Assembly: GCA_002314885.1 (NCBI GenBank) | Contig: DCHT01000058.1 | Span: forward strand, 1 to 55,411 | Direction of reading: 5' to 3' | DNA: 55,411 nucleotides | Source: Bacteroidales bacterium UBA1745 | Lineage (GTDB): Bacteria; Bacteroidota; Bacteroidia; Bacteroidales; UBA932 | Part shown: piece after piece, positions 32,926-42,700 of the stretch | Layout: every line of letters begins with the position of its first letter | How positions within the stretch are numbered: the first letter of the stretch is position 1 | The notes under the pieces: generated by a model | The model's input: only the letters and a program-made list of their open reading frames with translations | What the model was told of the DNA's origin: nothing | Databases searched by the model: none | Translations under genes and position numbers: made by a program

Positions 32926-35634
32926 ATGAAATTCGCCAACATCATTGTCACGGCGGCCGGAGCATTCATGCTGTCCATTGCTGCAAGCGCACAGACCCGC
33001 GAGATCGACCTTGCGGGCGAGTGGGGCTTCCAGACCGATGTGATGGACTTCCGCAGGGGATCCCTGTCCCCTCGCTACAAGCACAAACTGCAGTCCAGCA
33101 TCATGCTTCCGGGTACTACCGACGATAATAAGATAGGTTACGAGAACCCGTATACTTACGTTGACCGGCTCACGAGGCTCTATGAATATATGGCACCGGC
33201 GTGGTACCAGCGCGACATAGAAATCCCCGCAGAGTGGGCCGGCAAACGTATTTTCCTCTATATGGAGCGTACGCACTGGCTCAGTTGCGTATGGGTGGAC
33301 ACCAAAGAGGTGAGCCGTCAGGACTATGTCAGTGTGCCCCATGTCCACGACATAAGCGATTTCGTGGCTCCCGGAACCACTCACCGCATAACTCTGTGCA
33401 TTGACAACCGCTTCCAGTATGACACCCACAAGTGGGACCACTCCCACACGGAGTTCACCCAAATCAACTGGAACGGAATACTCGGTGACTTCAAACTCTA
33501 TGCGCTGGATCCCGTCTATATAGACGACTTCCAGATGTTCCCCGACCCGGAGAACAGCCGTGCCGAGGCAAGGCTTGTCGTGAACAACACCCTTGGCAAT
33601 GCAGTGGATGTGAAACTCCACCTGACTGTAATCGGGCCAGACGGCAGGCAGTTTCTTTCGGATAGAGACGTGCCGATCGAGGCTGGTTGCACGGAAATTT
33701 CTACGAGCATCAATATCGCTGACTGCAAGATCTGGGATGAGTTCAATCCTGTCCTATACAGGGTTGAGGCAAGCCTGCAAGCCTCTGATGGCAGCCATCA
33801 CAGTGTTGGCTGCAACTTCGGAATGCGCAGCGTAGGACGTGACCAGCACCACGTTCTCGTTAACGGTCATCCTGTCCATCTCCGCGGTACCGTGGAGAAT
33901 GCGGTATTCCCTCAGACTGGTTATGCGCCGGTGGATGAGGAGTCCTGGGCCAGGATCATGTCCATACTGAAGGACTATGGTCTCAATCACATGCGTTTCC
34001 ACTCCTGGTGTCCTCCTGATGCCGCTTTCCGTGCTGCGGACAAGGCCGGTATCTACTTGGAGGTTGAAATGCCTATGTGGGGCAAAGACGCCATGGCGGA
34101 CGAGGCCAGATATGATTTCTTCCGCCGCGAAATAAAGGCGATTCTCAAGAATTACGGCAATCACCCGTCTTTCCTGCTCTATTGCAACGGCAATGAGATT
34201 CAGGGAAATTTCGATTTCATAGAGGAACTTACAGCCTCAGCCATTCGACAGGACAAGCGCCATCTCTACAGCGGTTCGACAGCCCGTACGAGGGTTCCTT
34301 CAGATCAGTACTACATCTCCCAGGAAACTCCGAAAGGACCGGCGAAGGTCTATGAGGGTCGTCCAGGAACAGATTGGGATACCAATGCGGCCTGCGATGT
34401 GGATGTGCCTATCATCTCCCACGAATCCGGTCAGAGATGCGTGTATCCTCATTTTACTGAAATAGAAAAATATCACGGTCCGGTAAGGGCGAGGAACTTC
34501 GAACTTTGGAGGAGTATGCTCACCGAAAACGGTATGGCTGACCAGGCGGAGGATTTCTTCCGCGCTTCCGGAGCCCTTACCGTGTTGGAATACAAGTGCG
34601 TGATGGAGGCCCATCTGCGCTCGTTCAACAGTGCCGGATTCCAGCTCCTGTCACTCAATGACTTTACGGGCCAGGGCTATGCCCCGGTGGGCATCTTAGA
34701 CCCGTTCTGGGACAGCAAGGGGCTTGTGACCCCTGAGCAATGGAGACGTTTCTGCGCTCCGTCCACGGTACTCCTCAGGTATTCCAAGAGCACATATTTC
34801 AATGACGAGACTTTCCGTGGCAAGGTGGAAGTTTACAACTACACGGACAAAGCCTCACGTTCTGCGAAAGCCTCCTGGAGCCTTTGCGACGAGTCTGGAA
34901 AACAACTCCTTAAAGGCTCTGCCGGCAAGGTGGCTGTGGGCAGCTACGGTGTGTTCAACGGCAGCTCCTTTGATGTGAAACTTGCATCTCTTAAATTGGC
35001 TAAGGCTCAGCAGCTCGTGCTCACTGTCAAGGTTGACGGTTTCGGCGAGAATTCCTGGAAGATTTGGGTGTATCCTCATAATAATGTTCCCGAATCCGAT
35101 GGCAAGGTGCTCTATGCAGATGAATTGACCGATGAGGTCAGTGAAACTCTCCGCTCTGGCGGTACAGTAGTACTGACTCCCGATCCGGATCGGGTGGAGG
35201 GTCGCAAATCAGTATTCCACAACCATTTCTGGAATCCTATTATGTTTGCCTGGAAGCCTATGACAATCGGCTGTCTTATGCAGAAAGACAATCATATCTT
35301 TGATAGTTTTCCGACTTCATATCACACGGATTTTCAGTGGTATGACATCATACCCGCCTCCAAGGTGATGGACCTCCAGGACGGCCCGTCCTCCCTGCGT
35401 CCTTTCATCCAGGTAATCGATGCTTTCGACAGCAACCGTAAACTTGGTCTCGGTTTTGAGGCAAGGGTCGGAGAAGGTAAAATCATCGTACTCCCTCTGA
35501 GAAAGGATGAGACTTTCCTGAACAATCCTGCCGCACTCCAATTCCTTAGGAGCATTGACGAATATGCACATAGTGCGTATTTCTCACCGGAAGTATGTGT
35601 GGATGAGGAATATCTCGGTTCATTTCTGAGATAA
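32926..35634 (+). CDS. GH2 family glycosidase, exported
   Basis: This 902-aa enzyme has a signal peptide (MKFANIIVTAAGAFMLSIAA...) and GH2 architecture: a jelly-roll sugar-binding domain (about 25-200), an immunoglobulin-like domain (about 200-305) and a TIM barrel. The acid/base Glu lies in LYCNGNEIQGN (E424) and the nucleophile in ISHESGQRCVYP (E500). The early signature ERTHWLSCVWVD replaces the textbook form. The C-terminal 250 residues form extra beta domains. GH2 members include beta-galactosidases, beta-mannosidases and beta-glucuronidases. Lacking the NxK motif of glucuronidases, this one is not assigned to a specific sugar. It ends operon 2; the regulator's promoter lies inside and just after its last codons. 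Confidence 0.88.
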   Translation: MKFANIIVTAAGAFMLSIAASAQTREIDLAGEWGFQTDVMDFRRGSLSPRYKHKLQSSIMLPGTTDDNKIGYENPYTYVDRLTRLYEYMAPAWYQRDIEIPAEWAGKRIFLYMERTHWLSCVWVDTKEVSRQDYVSVPHVHDISDFVAPGTTHRITLCIDNRFQYDTHKWDHSHTEFTQINWNGILGDFKLYALDPVYIDDFQMFPDPENSRAEARLVVNNTLGNAVDVKLHLTVIGPDGRQFLSDRDVPIEAGCTEISTSINIADCKIWDEFNPVLYRVEASLQASDGSHHSVGCNFGMRSVGRDQHHVLVNGHPVHLRGTVENAVFPQTGYAPVDEESWARIMSILKDYGLNHMRFHSWCPPDAAFRAADKAGIYLEVEMPMWGKDAMADEARYDFFRREIKAILKNYGNHPSFLLYCNGNEIQGNFDFIEELTASAIRQDKRHLYSGSTARTRVPSDQYYISQETPKGPAKVYEGRPGTDWDTNAACDVDVPIISHESGQRCVYPHFTEIEKYHGPVRARNFELWRSMLTENGMADQAEDFFRASGALTVLEYKCVMEAHLRSFNSAGFQLLSLNDFTGQGYAPVGILDPFWDSKGLVTPEQWRRFCAPSTVLLRYSKSTYFNDETFRGKVEVYNYTDKASRSAKASWSLCDESGKQLLKGSAGKVAVGSYGVFNGSSFDVKLASLKLAKAQQLVLTVKVDGFGENSWKIWVYPHNNVPESDGKVLYADELTDEVSETLRSGGTVVLTPDPDRVEGRKSVFHNHFWNPIMFAWKPMTIGCLMQKDNHIFDSFPTSYHTDFQWYDIIPASKVMDLQDGPSSLRPFIQVIDAFDSNRKLGLGFEARVGEGKIIVLPLRKDETFLNNPAALQFLRSIDEYAHSAYFSPEVCVDEEYLGSFLR

Positions 35635-35641
35635 GATTGAT

Positions 35642-35649
35642 TATCTTTG
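35642..35649 (+). promoter_or_regulatory. -7 box of hybrid regulator gene (TATCTTTG)
   Basis: A perfect TAnnTTTG match ends only 4 bases before the ATG at 35654, so the transcript would begin at or within a few bases of the start codon. The whole upstream promoter region must lie within the end of the preceding GH2 gene. Confidence 0.6.
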
Positions 35650-35653
35650 TATC

Positions 35654-38600
35654 ATGACGCATTTTAACCGACTAATAGCCGTGTTGCTGGCTGCCGCAGC
35701 TATGCTCACAGCCGAGACAGCGCTTGCGCTTGATACGAAAGACTATCGCTTCCACCGTATGCCGGAAACATCCTACTACGGCGGAATCAACAGTATATCC
35801 AAGGACGTCCTGGGCCGTATCTGGTTTACCGGAACAGACGCCTTGTATATGTTCAATGGGATATCTTTCCAACAGGTAAAACCTGAGAATCCCACGCCGT
35901 CTGTACCTCTGAATTATCGTTCTGTCAGGGTTATGAGGGACGGCAGGCTTGTGGTTGCTACCAATGTAGGTCTTTTCAAATACGACTATCGCTTTCAGGA
36001 CTTCAACATCCAGATCGAAGGAGGTATCTCTGCAATCAGAGTGGATAATGATGATAATATGTGGTTTCTCCACAAGGATATCCTCTCAAAACTTGATCCG
36101 TCAGGGAATCTGACAGCATATCCATTCTCGGAGGCTACCTTAGTTCCCGCTAACTGTCACTGTGTTGATGGATCGGTGTTTATGTCATCGGTGTCCAACG
36201 TGTGGAAACTGGACACTCAGACAGGAGAGTATTCTTTTTTCGCCAATTTTACGGGTACCAATCCCGAGACGGGCATATCGGATATGGTGGGACACGATGG
36301 TTTCATCTATGTCCTCACGGAGAGGAACGGTCTTTTCGAATGTATGCCAGACGGCAACGTGAGACGTCATTTCGACGGACTTCCCGGCATCTCCAAACAG
36401 CTTTTCATAGACACGAGGGGAGTTTTCTGGATTGCAACTCAGAATGGCCTTCAATTCATAGATCCAGTTTCTGGGGAATCCAAAGTGAGGCAATCCCATC
36501 TCAACGACAGCTTCTCCCTTCCGAATGATTCCGTCTGGTCTATTTTCCAGGATGGCGACGGTGAAGTGTGGGTTGGTACATACGGAGGTAAGATTGCTTA
36601 CCAGTCTTTCAATGATGATGATGCCGGACTTGTGCATCCGGCATCCGGCAGTCTCAATCATCCTATTGTAAGCGCTTTTGCCGAAGACAGTGAAGGGCGA
36701 TTGTGGATTGGAACTGAGGGTGGTGGAATCAATTGCTGGGACATCTCAGAGAACAAGTTTGTCGAATTGAGTCTGAAGAGTTCCTCTGGAATTAATTATT
36801 CCCAGGTCAAGAGGTTGAAATGTATAGGTGATAAGCTTTACATCGCCTCCTTCCACGGAGGAATCTCTATTCTGGATAGGAAGACCTCAGTCCTTAGTAC
36901 CCTCTCCATTAAGGATCCGGTATCTGGAAATCCAGTGCCGTGCTATGATTTTGAACTTGAGGGCACAAAGGGCATCTGGATATCCAATCCTGACACGGAT
37001 TTTATGTATTGGGATAGGGCTAGTGGCAAGGTGGAGAAGGTGTATGGCACAGAAAGTGACGGTACTCAGTCCAGATTCAGAGTAGAGTCTTTTTATCGGA
37101 CCGAAGACGGACGTCTGGTACTTGCTACCCATCACGGCGTTGTCGTGATGGATGCTCTGACTAGGACTGTCATCAATAGATATGAAGTGCAGGGAGAAGA
37201 CGTGAGTCTGAACTTCCTCAACTGCTTTTGCCGCATCAGCGATTCTGAGACCTGGTTTGGAACTATGGGCGCGGGAGTCGTCAGGCTCGCAGAAGATGGC
37301 AGTTATGACTTGCTACGGGATGCAGACGGTAATCCTATGGGTAACCATCGCATCTTTGCCATTGAAAGGGACATCCGTTCGGGGAATGTATGGTTCAGTA
37401 CCGAAAACGGGCTCTATGTCTACCGTCAGAGCACTTCCCAATTTGAAAAAGCCAAGATAGGTTCTTCTGCATCTTGCGGAGCCTACTATATACGTTCCGG
37501 ATTCGTCACATCTGCCGGAACCATTCTTTTCGGAGGTACTGACGGTCTGATCGCGTTCGATCCATCATCGGTTGACAGGAACACGCAGAAACCGGTAGTT
37601 TTCTTCAATTCCTTCAGGGTGAACAATATGCTGATGCTCCCAGGAGCCAAGGATTCACCATTGAAGTATTCCATCTCCTGGTATGGGATGCCTGATGCTA
37701 AGAAAACATCTCTCAGACTGAAGAACAACCAATCCAACTTTGAGGTCGGTTTCGCCTGTGATAGTTATCTGGAAGCCTCCCGCAACACCTATGCCTATAG
37801 GATGGTAGGCATATCGGACAACTGGATAATACTGCCTCCAGGACAACAGTCTGTTCGTTTCATAGACCTTTCTGCAGGCCACTACCGCCTTGAGGTCAAG
37901 GCAGCCAACAACGTTGGCGTTTGGGGTGATACGGTGACAAGTTTGTCCGTGGTAGTAACGCCTCACTTCCTGCTTTCCCCTCTGGCATATCTGATATATT
38001 TCCTTATCATTCTTTGCATCGTGTGGTGGCTCTGGTCCTGGTCCACTAAGAGAAAAATGCTTGAGCAGCAGCTGACTCTCGAAATGGAAAAGGAGAAAAA
38101 CCTGCAGGAACTCAATCAGGTACGCAATGAGTTCTTCACAAACATATCTCACGACCTGAAGACTCCGCTTACCTTGGTCATCGATCCGCTCAAGCAGCTT
38201 GAGAAGGAAATACCGGAGGATGCTTCCTACAGAAAGCACGTGACGATGATCGGACGAAACATTGCCAGGATACAGCGAATGCTCACCCAACTCCTCCAGT
38301 TCAGGCAGATAGAATCTGTCAAGGCTCCTGTCAATGCAGTTCCGGGCGATATAGTCAAGTTTGTGGACAGCGTGTTCTCTCTCTTTGAGTTCTATGCGAG
38401 CAAGAAGCAGATTGAAACAGAGTTCAAACCTTGGGTGGAGAGCTATTCGGCCCTCTTTGATACGGAAATGATTGAGAAGGTGTTCACCAATCTCTTCTCT
38501 AATGCCATCAAATACACAAGCGGCGAGGGTTATGTGGGTGTGCGCATCGCTCCGTCTTCCCTGGAGGATATTCCTCTGTCAGCCGATGTGGATCCGCAGG

Positions 38601-39745
38601 CACAGTGGCTCACATTCGTGGTTACCAACACCGGAAGTGAGATTCCGGAGAGCCGCTACAAGACTATTTTTGAACCTTTCAACAATGAAGGCAAGACTAA
38701 ACTGGAGTTTGAGTCCCACACCGGCCTGGGCCTTGCGATCGTCCAGGCTCTCGTGACCGATATGAAGGGAACGATTTCCGTTTCTTCATCTGACAATCAG
38801 GTAAGCTTCACAGTCGTCTTGCCTTTGGTTCCTTGCGCAGAAGCCTATGAATCTCCGGATATCTCGGTAGTCGAGGATGATTCATACGACTATGCGGCCT
38901 CCGAAATTGATGCGATGATAAGCGAAATCGATGAGATGGAAGGGGAATCCAACAGCCGTGAACGCAAGACTTACGATATCCTTGTAATTGAGGATGACAA
39001 GCAACTCAGAGGCTATCTTGAACAGCGTTTATCCAATCATTATAACGTATACACGGCGTCCAATGGCGAGGATGGCATAGCTAAGGCAGCTAGGATTATG
39101 CCGAACATAATCATAACGGACCTTCTTATGCCTAAGAAGAACGGTTTTGAAGTATGCCGTTCCCTGCGCACGGATATGAAGACATCTCATATCCCGATAA
39201 TCGCCCTTTCGGCGACGGGCGAGAATACGAACTTCAAGATAGAGGCCCTTGAAAGCGGTGCCAACGTGTTCATCGATAAGCCCGTGGATATGGACTTCCT
39301 GCTCAAGCAGGTTGCAAACCTTATCAAGAACCAGAACAAACTTAAGGAACTCTACAGCCGTCGTTTCGTCGCAGAGCCATCAAAGATAGCTTCAAGCTCT
39401 GTGGACGAAGAATTGATGAAGAAGGCGGTGGCTTTCATCGAGAAGAACTTTGAGAATGAGAACTACGGCGTGGAGGAATTCGTTTCCGACATGGCTATCG
39501 CAAGAACCCGTCTCTACCAGAAGATCAATGACCTCACGGGAATGAGCATCAAGGAATTCATCCTGGATATAAGGCTCAAGAGGGCGTGCCAACTGTTGAG
39601 GGAGTCAGAATATACCGTTGCGGAGATATCCACTATGACTGGATTCGCCAGCCCGAAATACTTCAGCGTTTGCTTCAAGCGTCATTACGGGCAGTCTCCA
39701 ACGGATTTTAAAGCCAACACTGATGCAGAAAAGAATTCCAAATAG
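35654..39745 (+). CDS. Hybrid two-component system regulator (HTCS)
   Basis: This 1363-aa one-protein sensor-regulator of Bacteroidetes PULs is anchored in the inner membrane. Order: signal peptide (1-25); periplasmic two-propeller sensor built of reg_prop repeats (for example GRIWFTGTDALYMFNG, GEVWVGTYGG, GRLWIGTEGGGI); a Y_Y_Y domain (about 690-770); one membrane helix (about 776-797); a histidine kinase with the phosphorylated His in NISHDLKTPLTLV (H833) and an ATP-binding GLGLAIV block; a receiver with D1156 in IIITDLLMPKKNG and K1209; and an AraC-type helix-turn-helix at the end (TGFASPKYFSVCFKRHYGQS). Such proteins bind an oligosaccharide in the periplasm and switch on their PUL. It is the likely binder of the boxes at 6948 and 23168. 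Its last 23 bases overlap the next gene. Confidence 0.95.
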   Translation: MTHFNRLIAVLLAAAAMLTAETALALDTKDYRFHRMPETSYYGGINSISKDVLGRIWFTGTDALYMFNGISFQQVKPENPTPSVPLNYRSVRVMRDGRLVVATNVGLFKYDYRFQDFNIQIEGGISAIRVDNDDNMWFLHKDILSKLDPSGNLTAYPFSEATLVPANCHCVDGSVFMSSVSNVWKLDTQTGEYSFFANFTGTNPETGISDMVGHDGFIYVLTERNGLFECMPDGNVRRHFDGLPGISKQLFIDTRGVFWIATQNGLQFIDPVSGESKVRQSHLNDSFSLPNDSVWSIFQDGDGEVWVGTYGGKIAYQSFNDDDAGLVHPASGSLNHPIVSAFAEDSEGRLWIGTEGGGINCWDISENKFVELSLKSSSGINYSQVKRLKCIGDKLYIASFHGGISILDRKTSVLSTLSIKDPVSGNPVPCYDFELEGTKGIWISNPDTDFMYWDRASGKVEKVYGTESDGTQSRFRVESFYRTEDGRLVLATHHGVVVMDALTRTVINRYEVQGEDVSLNFLNCFCRISDSETWFGTMGAGVVRLAEDGSYDLLRDADGNPMGNHRIFAIERDIRSGNVWFSTENGLYVYRQSTSQFEKAKIGSSASCGAYYIRSGFVTSAGTILFGGTDGLIAFDPSSVDRNTQKPVVFFNSFRVNNMLMLPGAKDSPLKYSISWYGMPDAKKTSLRLKNNQSNFEVGFACDSYLEASRNTYAYRMVGISDNWIILPPGQQSVRFIDLSAGHYRLEVKAANNVGVWGDTVTSLSVVVTPHFLLSPLAYLIYFLIILCIVWWLWSWSTKRKMLEQQLTLEMEKEKNLQELNQVRNEFFTNISHDLKTPLTLVIDPLKQLEKEIPEDASYRKHVTMIGRNIARIQRMLTQLLQFRQIESVKAPVNAVPGDIVKFVDSVFSLFEFYASKKQIETEFKPWVESYSALFDTEMIEKVFTNLFSNAIKYTSGEGYVGVRIAPSSLEDIPLSADVDPQAQWLTFVVTNTGSEIPESRYKTIFEPFNNEGKTKLEFESHTGLGLAIVQALVTDMKGTISVSSSDNQVSFTVVLPLVPCAEAYESPDISVVEDDSYDYAASEIDAMISEIDEMEGESNSRERKTYDILVIEDDKQLRGYLEQRLSNHYNVYTASNGEDGIAKAARIMPNIIITDLLMPKKNGFEVCRSLRTDMKTSHIPIIALSATGENTNFKIEALESGANVFIDKPVDMDFLLKQVANLIKNQNKLKELYSRRFVAEPSKIASSSVDEELMKKAVAFIEKNFENENYGVEEFVSDMAIARTRLYQKINDLTGMSIKEFILDIRLKRACQLLRESEYTVAEISTMTGFASPKYFSVCFKRHYGQSPTDFKANTDAEKNSK

Positions 39746-42700
39746 CAGGCTCCTCGCCATTTTTGCGGCCTTGCTGATATGCGTGGGCTCCCACGCCGCC
39801 CCAAAAGATCTACTAGTTGAGGCCGAAAGCTTCAACTGCAAGGGCGGATGGAAGGTGGACCAGCAGTTCATGGACCAGATGGGTTCCCCATATCTGATAG
39901 CCCACGGCATGGGAGTGCCAGTGGATGACGCTACCACGACCGTTTCCCTGGAGAAGGGTCTTTGGCATGTGTGGGTGCGTACCTTCAACTGGACAGCTCC
40001 GTGGTCTTCGCAGAAGGGCCCCGGTGCGTTTTGCGTGAAAGTCAACGGCAAGAGCCTGGGCGTTGTCCTGGGCACCGAAGGCGATTGCTGGCAGTGGCAG
40101 TATGCCGGCAGCGTGAAGGCCGGTGGCAAGAAGACCACGCTTTCGCTCAGCGACCTCAGCGGTTTCGACGGCAGATGTGATGCTGTGTATCTGAGCCAGA
40201 ATGCATCCCTTGTCCTACCTTCAGATCCGGAGGCTCTCAAGGCTCTCAGGAATGAGGCGAAATCAAGCGGACAGGAATATGATTTCGTCGTTGTGGGCGG
40301 TGGCATCGCAGGCATGTGCGCTGCGGTAACTGCCGCCAGGAACGGTCTTAATGTGGCCCTGGTCAATGACCGTCCCGTGCTCGGCGGCAATAACAGCGCA
40401 GAAATACGAGTACATCTCGGAGGTCATGTGGAAATAGGACCGTACGAGCGTCTGGGCCGTATGCAGCGCGAATTCGGACACACTAAAAAGGGCAATGCCC
40501 AGCCTGCTTCCAATTACGAAGACGAGGCCAAGCAACGCTTTGTGGATGCGGAGGAGAATCTGACTCTCCTTGCTCCCTATCATGCAATTGCAGTCAAATG
40601 TGATGGGCAACGCATCAGCAGCGTGACCGTGAAGCATATCGAGACGGGTGAGGAGATAGAACTCACTGCTCCTATATTCTCGGATTGTACGGGCGACGGC
40701 ACGATAGGCTATCTTGCCGGCGCTGACTGGACACAGGGCCGTGAGGCGAAACACGAGTTCAACGAACGTTCTGCCCCTGAAGTTGCGGACAAAATGACTA
40801 TGGGAGCCTCCGTGCAGTGGTATTCGAAAGATACGGGAAAGCCTGTGACTTTCCCTGAATTCTCCTACGGGGTCACTTTTGACAAGACTAACGCCCAGAG
40901 GGTGAAGATGGGCGAATGGACCTGGGAGACCGGCATGAACCGGGACCAGGTGCTTGAGGCCGAGAGAGTGCGTGACTACGGCCTGCTTGTGGTGTATTCC
41001 AACTGGAGTGCCCTGAAGAACCATGTGGACCCTGAGAAATATGCAAACCTCACCCTCGACTGGGTGGCATACGTGGCTGGCAAGAGGGAATCCCGTCGTC
41101 TGCTCGGAGACCATATACTCGACCAGAATGACATCGATAAGGCCATTCACTATGATGACGGAACTTGTACCACGACCTGGAGTATTGACCTGCATTTCCC
41201 GGACAAGAAGAACTCCGAACAGTTCCCGGGCAATGAATTCAAGTCCGCGACAGTTCACGACTGGATATTCCCGTACGAGATACCATACCGCTGTTTCTAT
41301 TCCCGCAACATCGAAAACCTGTTCATGGCCGGTCGCAACATCAGCTGCACTCATATCGCTCTCGGTACCGTCCGCGTGATGCGTACAACCGGCATGATGG
41401 GCGAGGTGGTGGGAATGGCGGCCAGCATCTGCTACGAACACAATTGTGATCCGAGAGGCGTTTATACGGACTATCTGCCGCAGCTCCAGGCACTTATGAA
41501 GAAGGGCGCTGCTCGCGATGACGTTCCTCTCAATAATCAGAACTTCAATCTCGCCAACCGCTTCCTGCCGAAGCCTAAGGCCTATGTGGATGCCGATCCG
41601 GCGAATGCGAAGAGTTCATGCTATGCTGTCCTGGACGGAGATGTTCTCCACCTGGGCAACTCCCTCATACATCGTTCCTTCAAATGGAATGAGGGCAATC
41701 TGCAGACCATCGCTATCGAGGACAAGGCCACTGGCCGTGAATTCGTGAACCGCTCCACTAGGCCGGATTTCGCCTTCACTGACAAGGAGATGACGGCATC
41801 GGACGGCAAACTGGAAGTGAACATGGTGGAGAGCGATGGCATACGTCCGCCCCATATGCTCGCAGTGGTCACATATCAATATGGTACATATCAGGTGCGC
41901 CGCGAATGGCGCATATATGAGGACTGCCCAGCCCTTGCGGTGGACAACTACATATGTGGGCAGAAAGTGGCGGCCACGGCAGTCTCCACCCCGAAGAAGG
42001 GTCCGGAGAATGTAGCTGACCACAAGAACATAGAATCCACGGCGGATATGGCTCAGGGGCGCAAGCAGTCCGTACGGCTGGATTATATGGACATCGGAGG
42101 AGACCACTGGCACGCACGAGCTGTGGAATTCAGCGACGTTACGGATTGGAACAATAATCTGGTGAAGACCGTGGATTTCATTCCATACCGCAAACTCAAC
42201 TACCGCGGCAATCTCCTTTTTGCGCGTGATGTGGACGGAAACGGGCTGTTCTTCCTCAAGGAGGCTCCCTGCACCGGAGTCCAGATTGCCAATGACGGAC
42301 ACGATTTTGAAATCGAAGCCGGCAAGTTCGCTGTGACTGGCCTCGGTGCAGAGGTGACAGACCTTCAGAGCGGGGAGTGGGTAAAACTCTATTCCAGCGT
42401 GATTGGCGTATATGGCGAGGGCGAACTCGCCGCCTATAAGTCCCTGCGTTCCTATCAGAAAAACATTCGTATCCATGATGCCAAGCGTGATGAGATGGTC
42501 ATGATGAACACTTGGGGCGACCGCAGTCAGGATTCCAAGGTCAACGAGCAGTTCTGTATCCAGGAGCTGGAGAAGGCTGCCCGCCTGGGCATCACCCATT
42601 TCCAGATAGACGACGGCTGGCAGGAGGGAAAGAGCCCGAATTCCGCCGTGGCGAAGGGTTCATTCAAGAATATTCACGAGAATCCTCTCTACTGGACTCC

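Noticed and set aside
35616..35631. Third functional copy of the regulator box, in reverse
   Set aside because: Only about 12 of 16 bases match, the spacing to the -7 differs from the two good sites, and it lies in coding sequence; kept only as a remark in the leaderless-mRNA finding.
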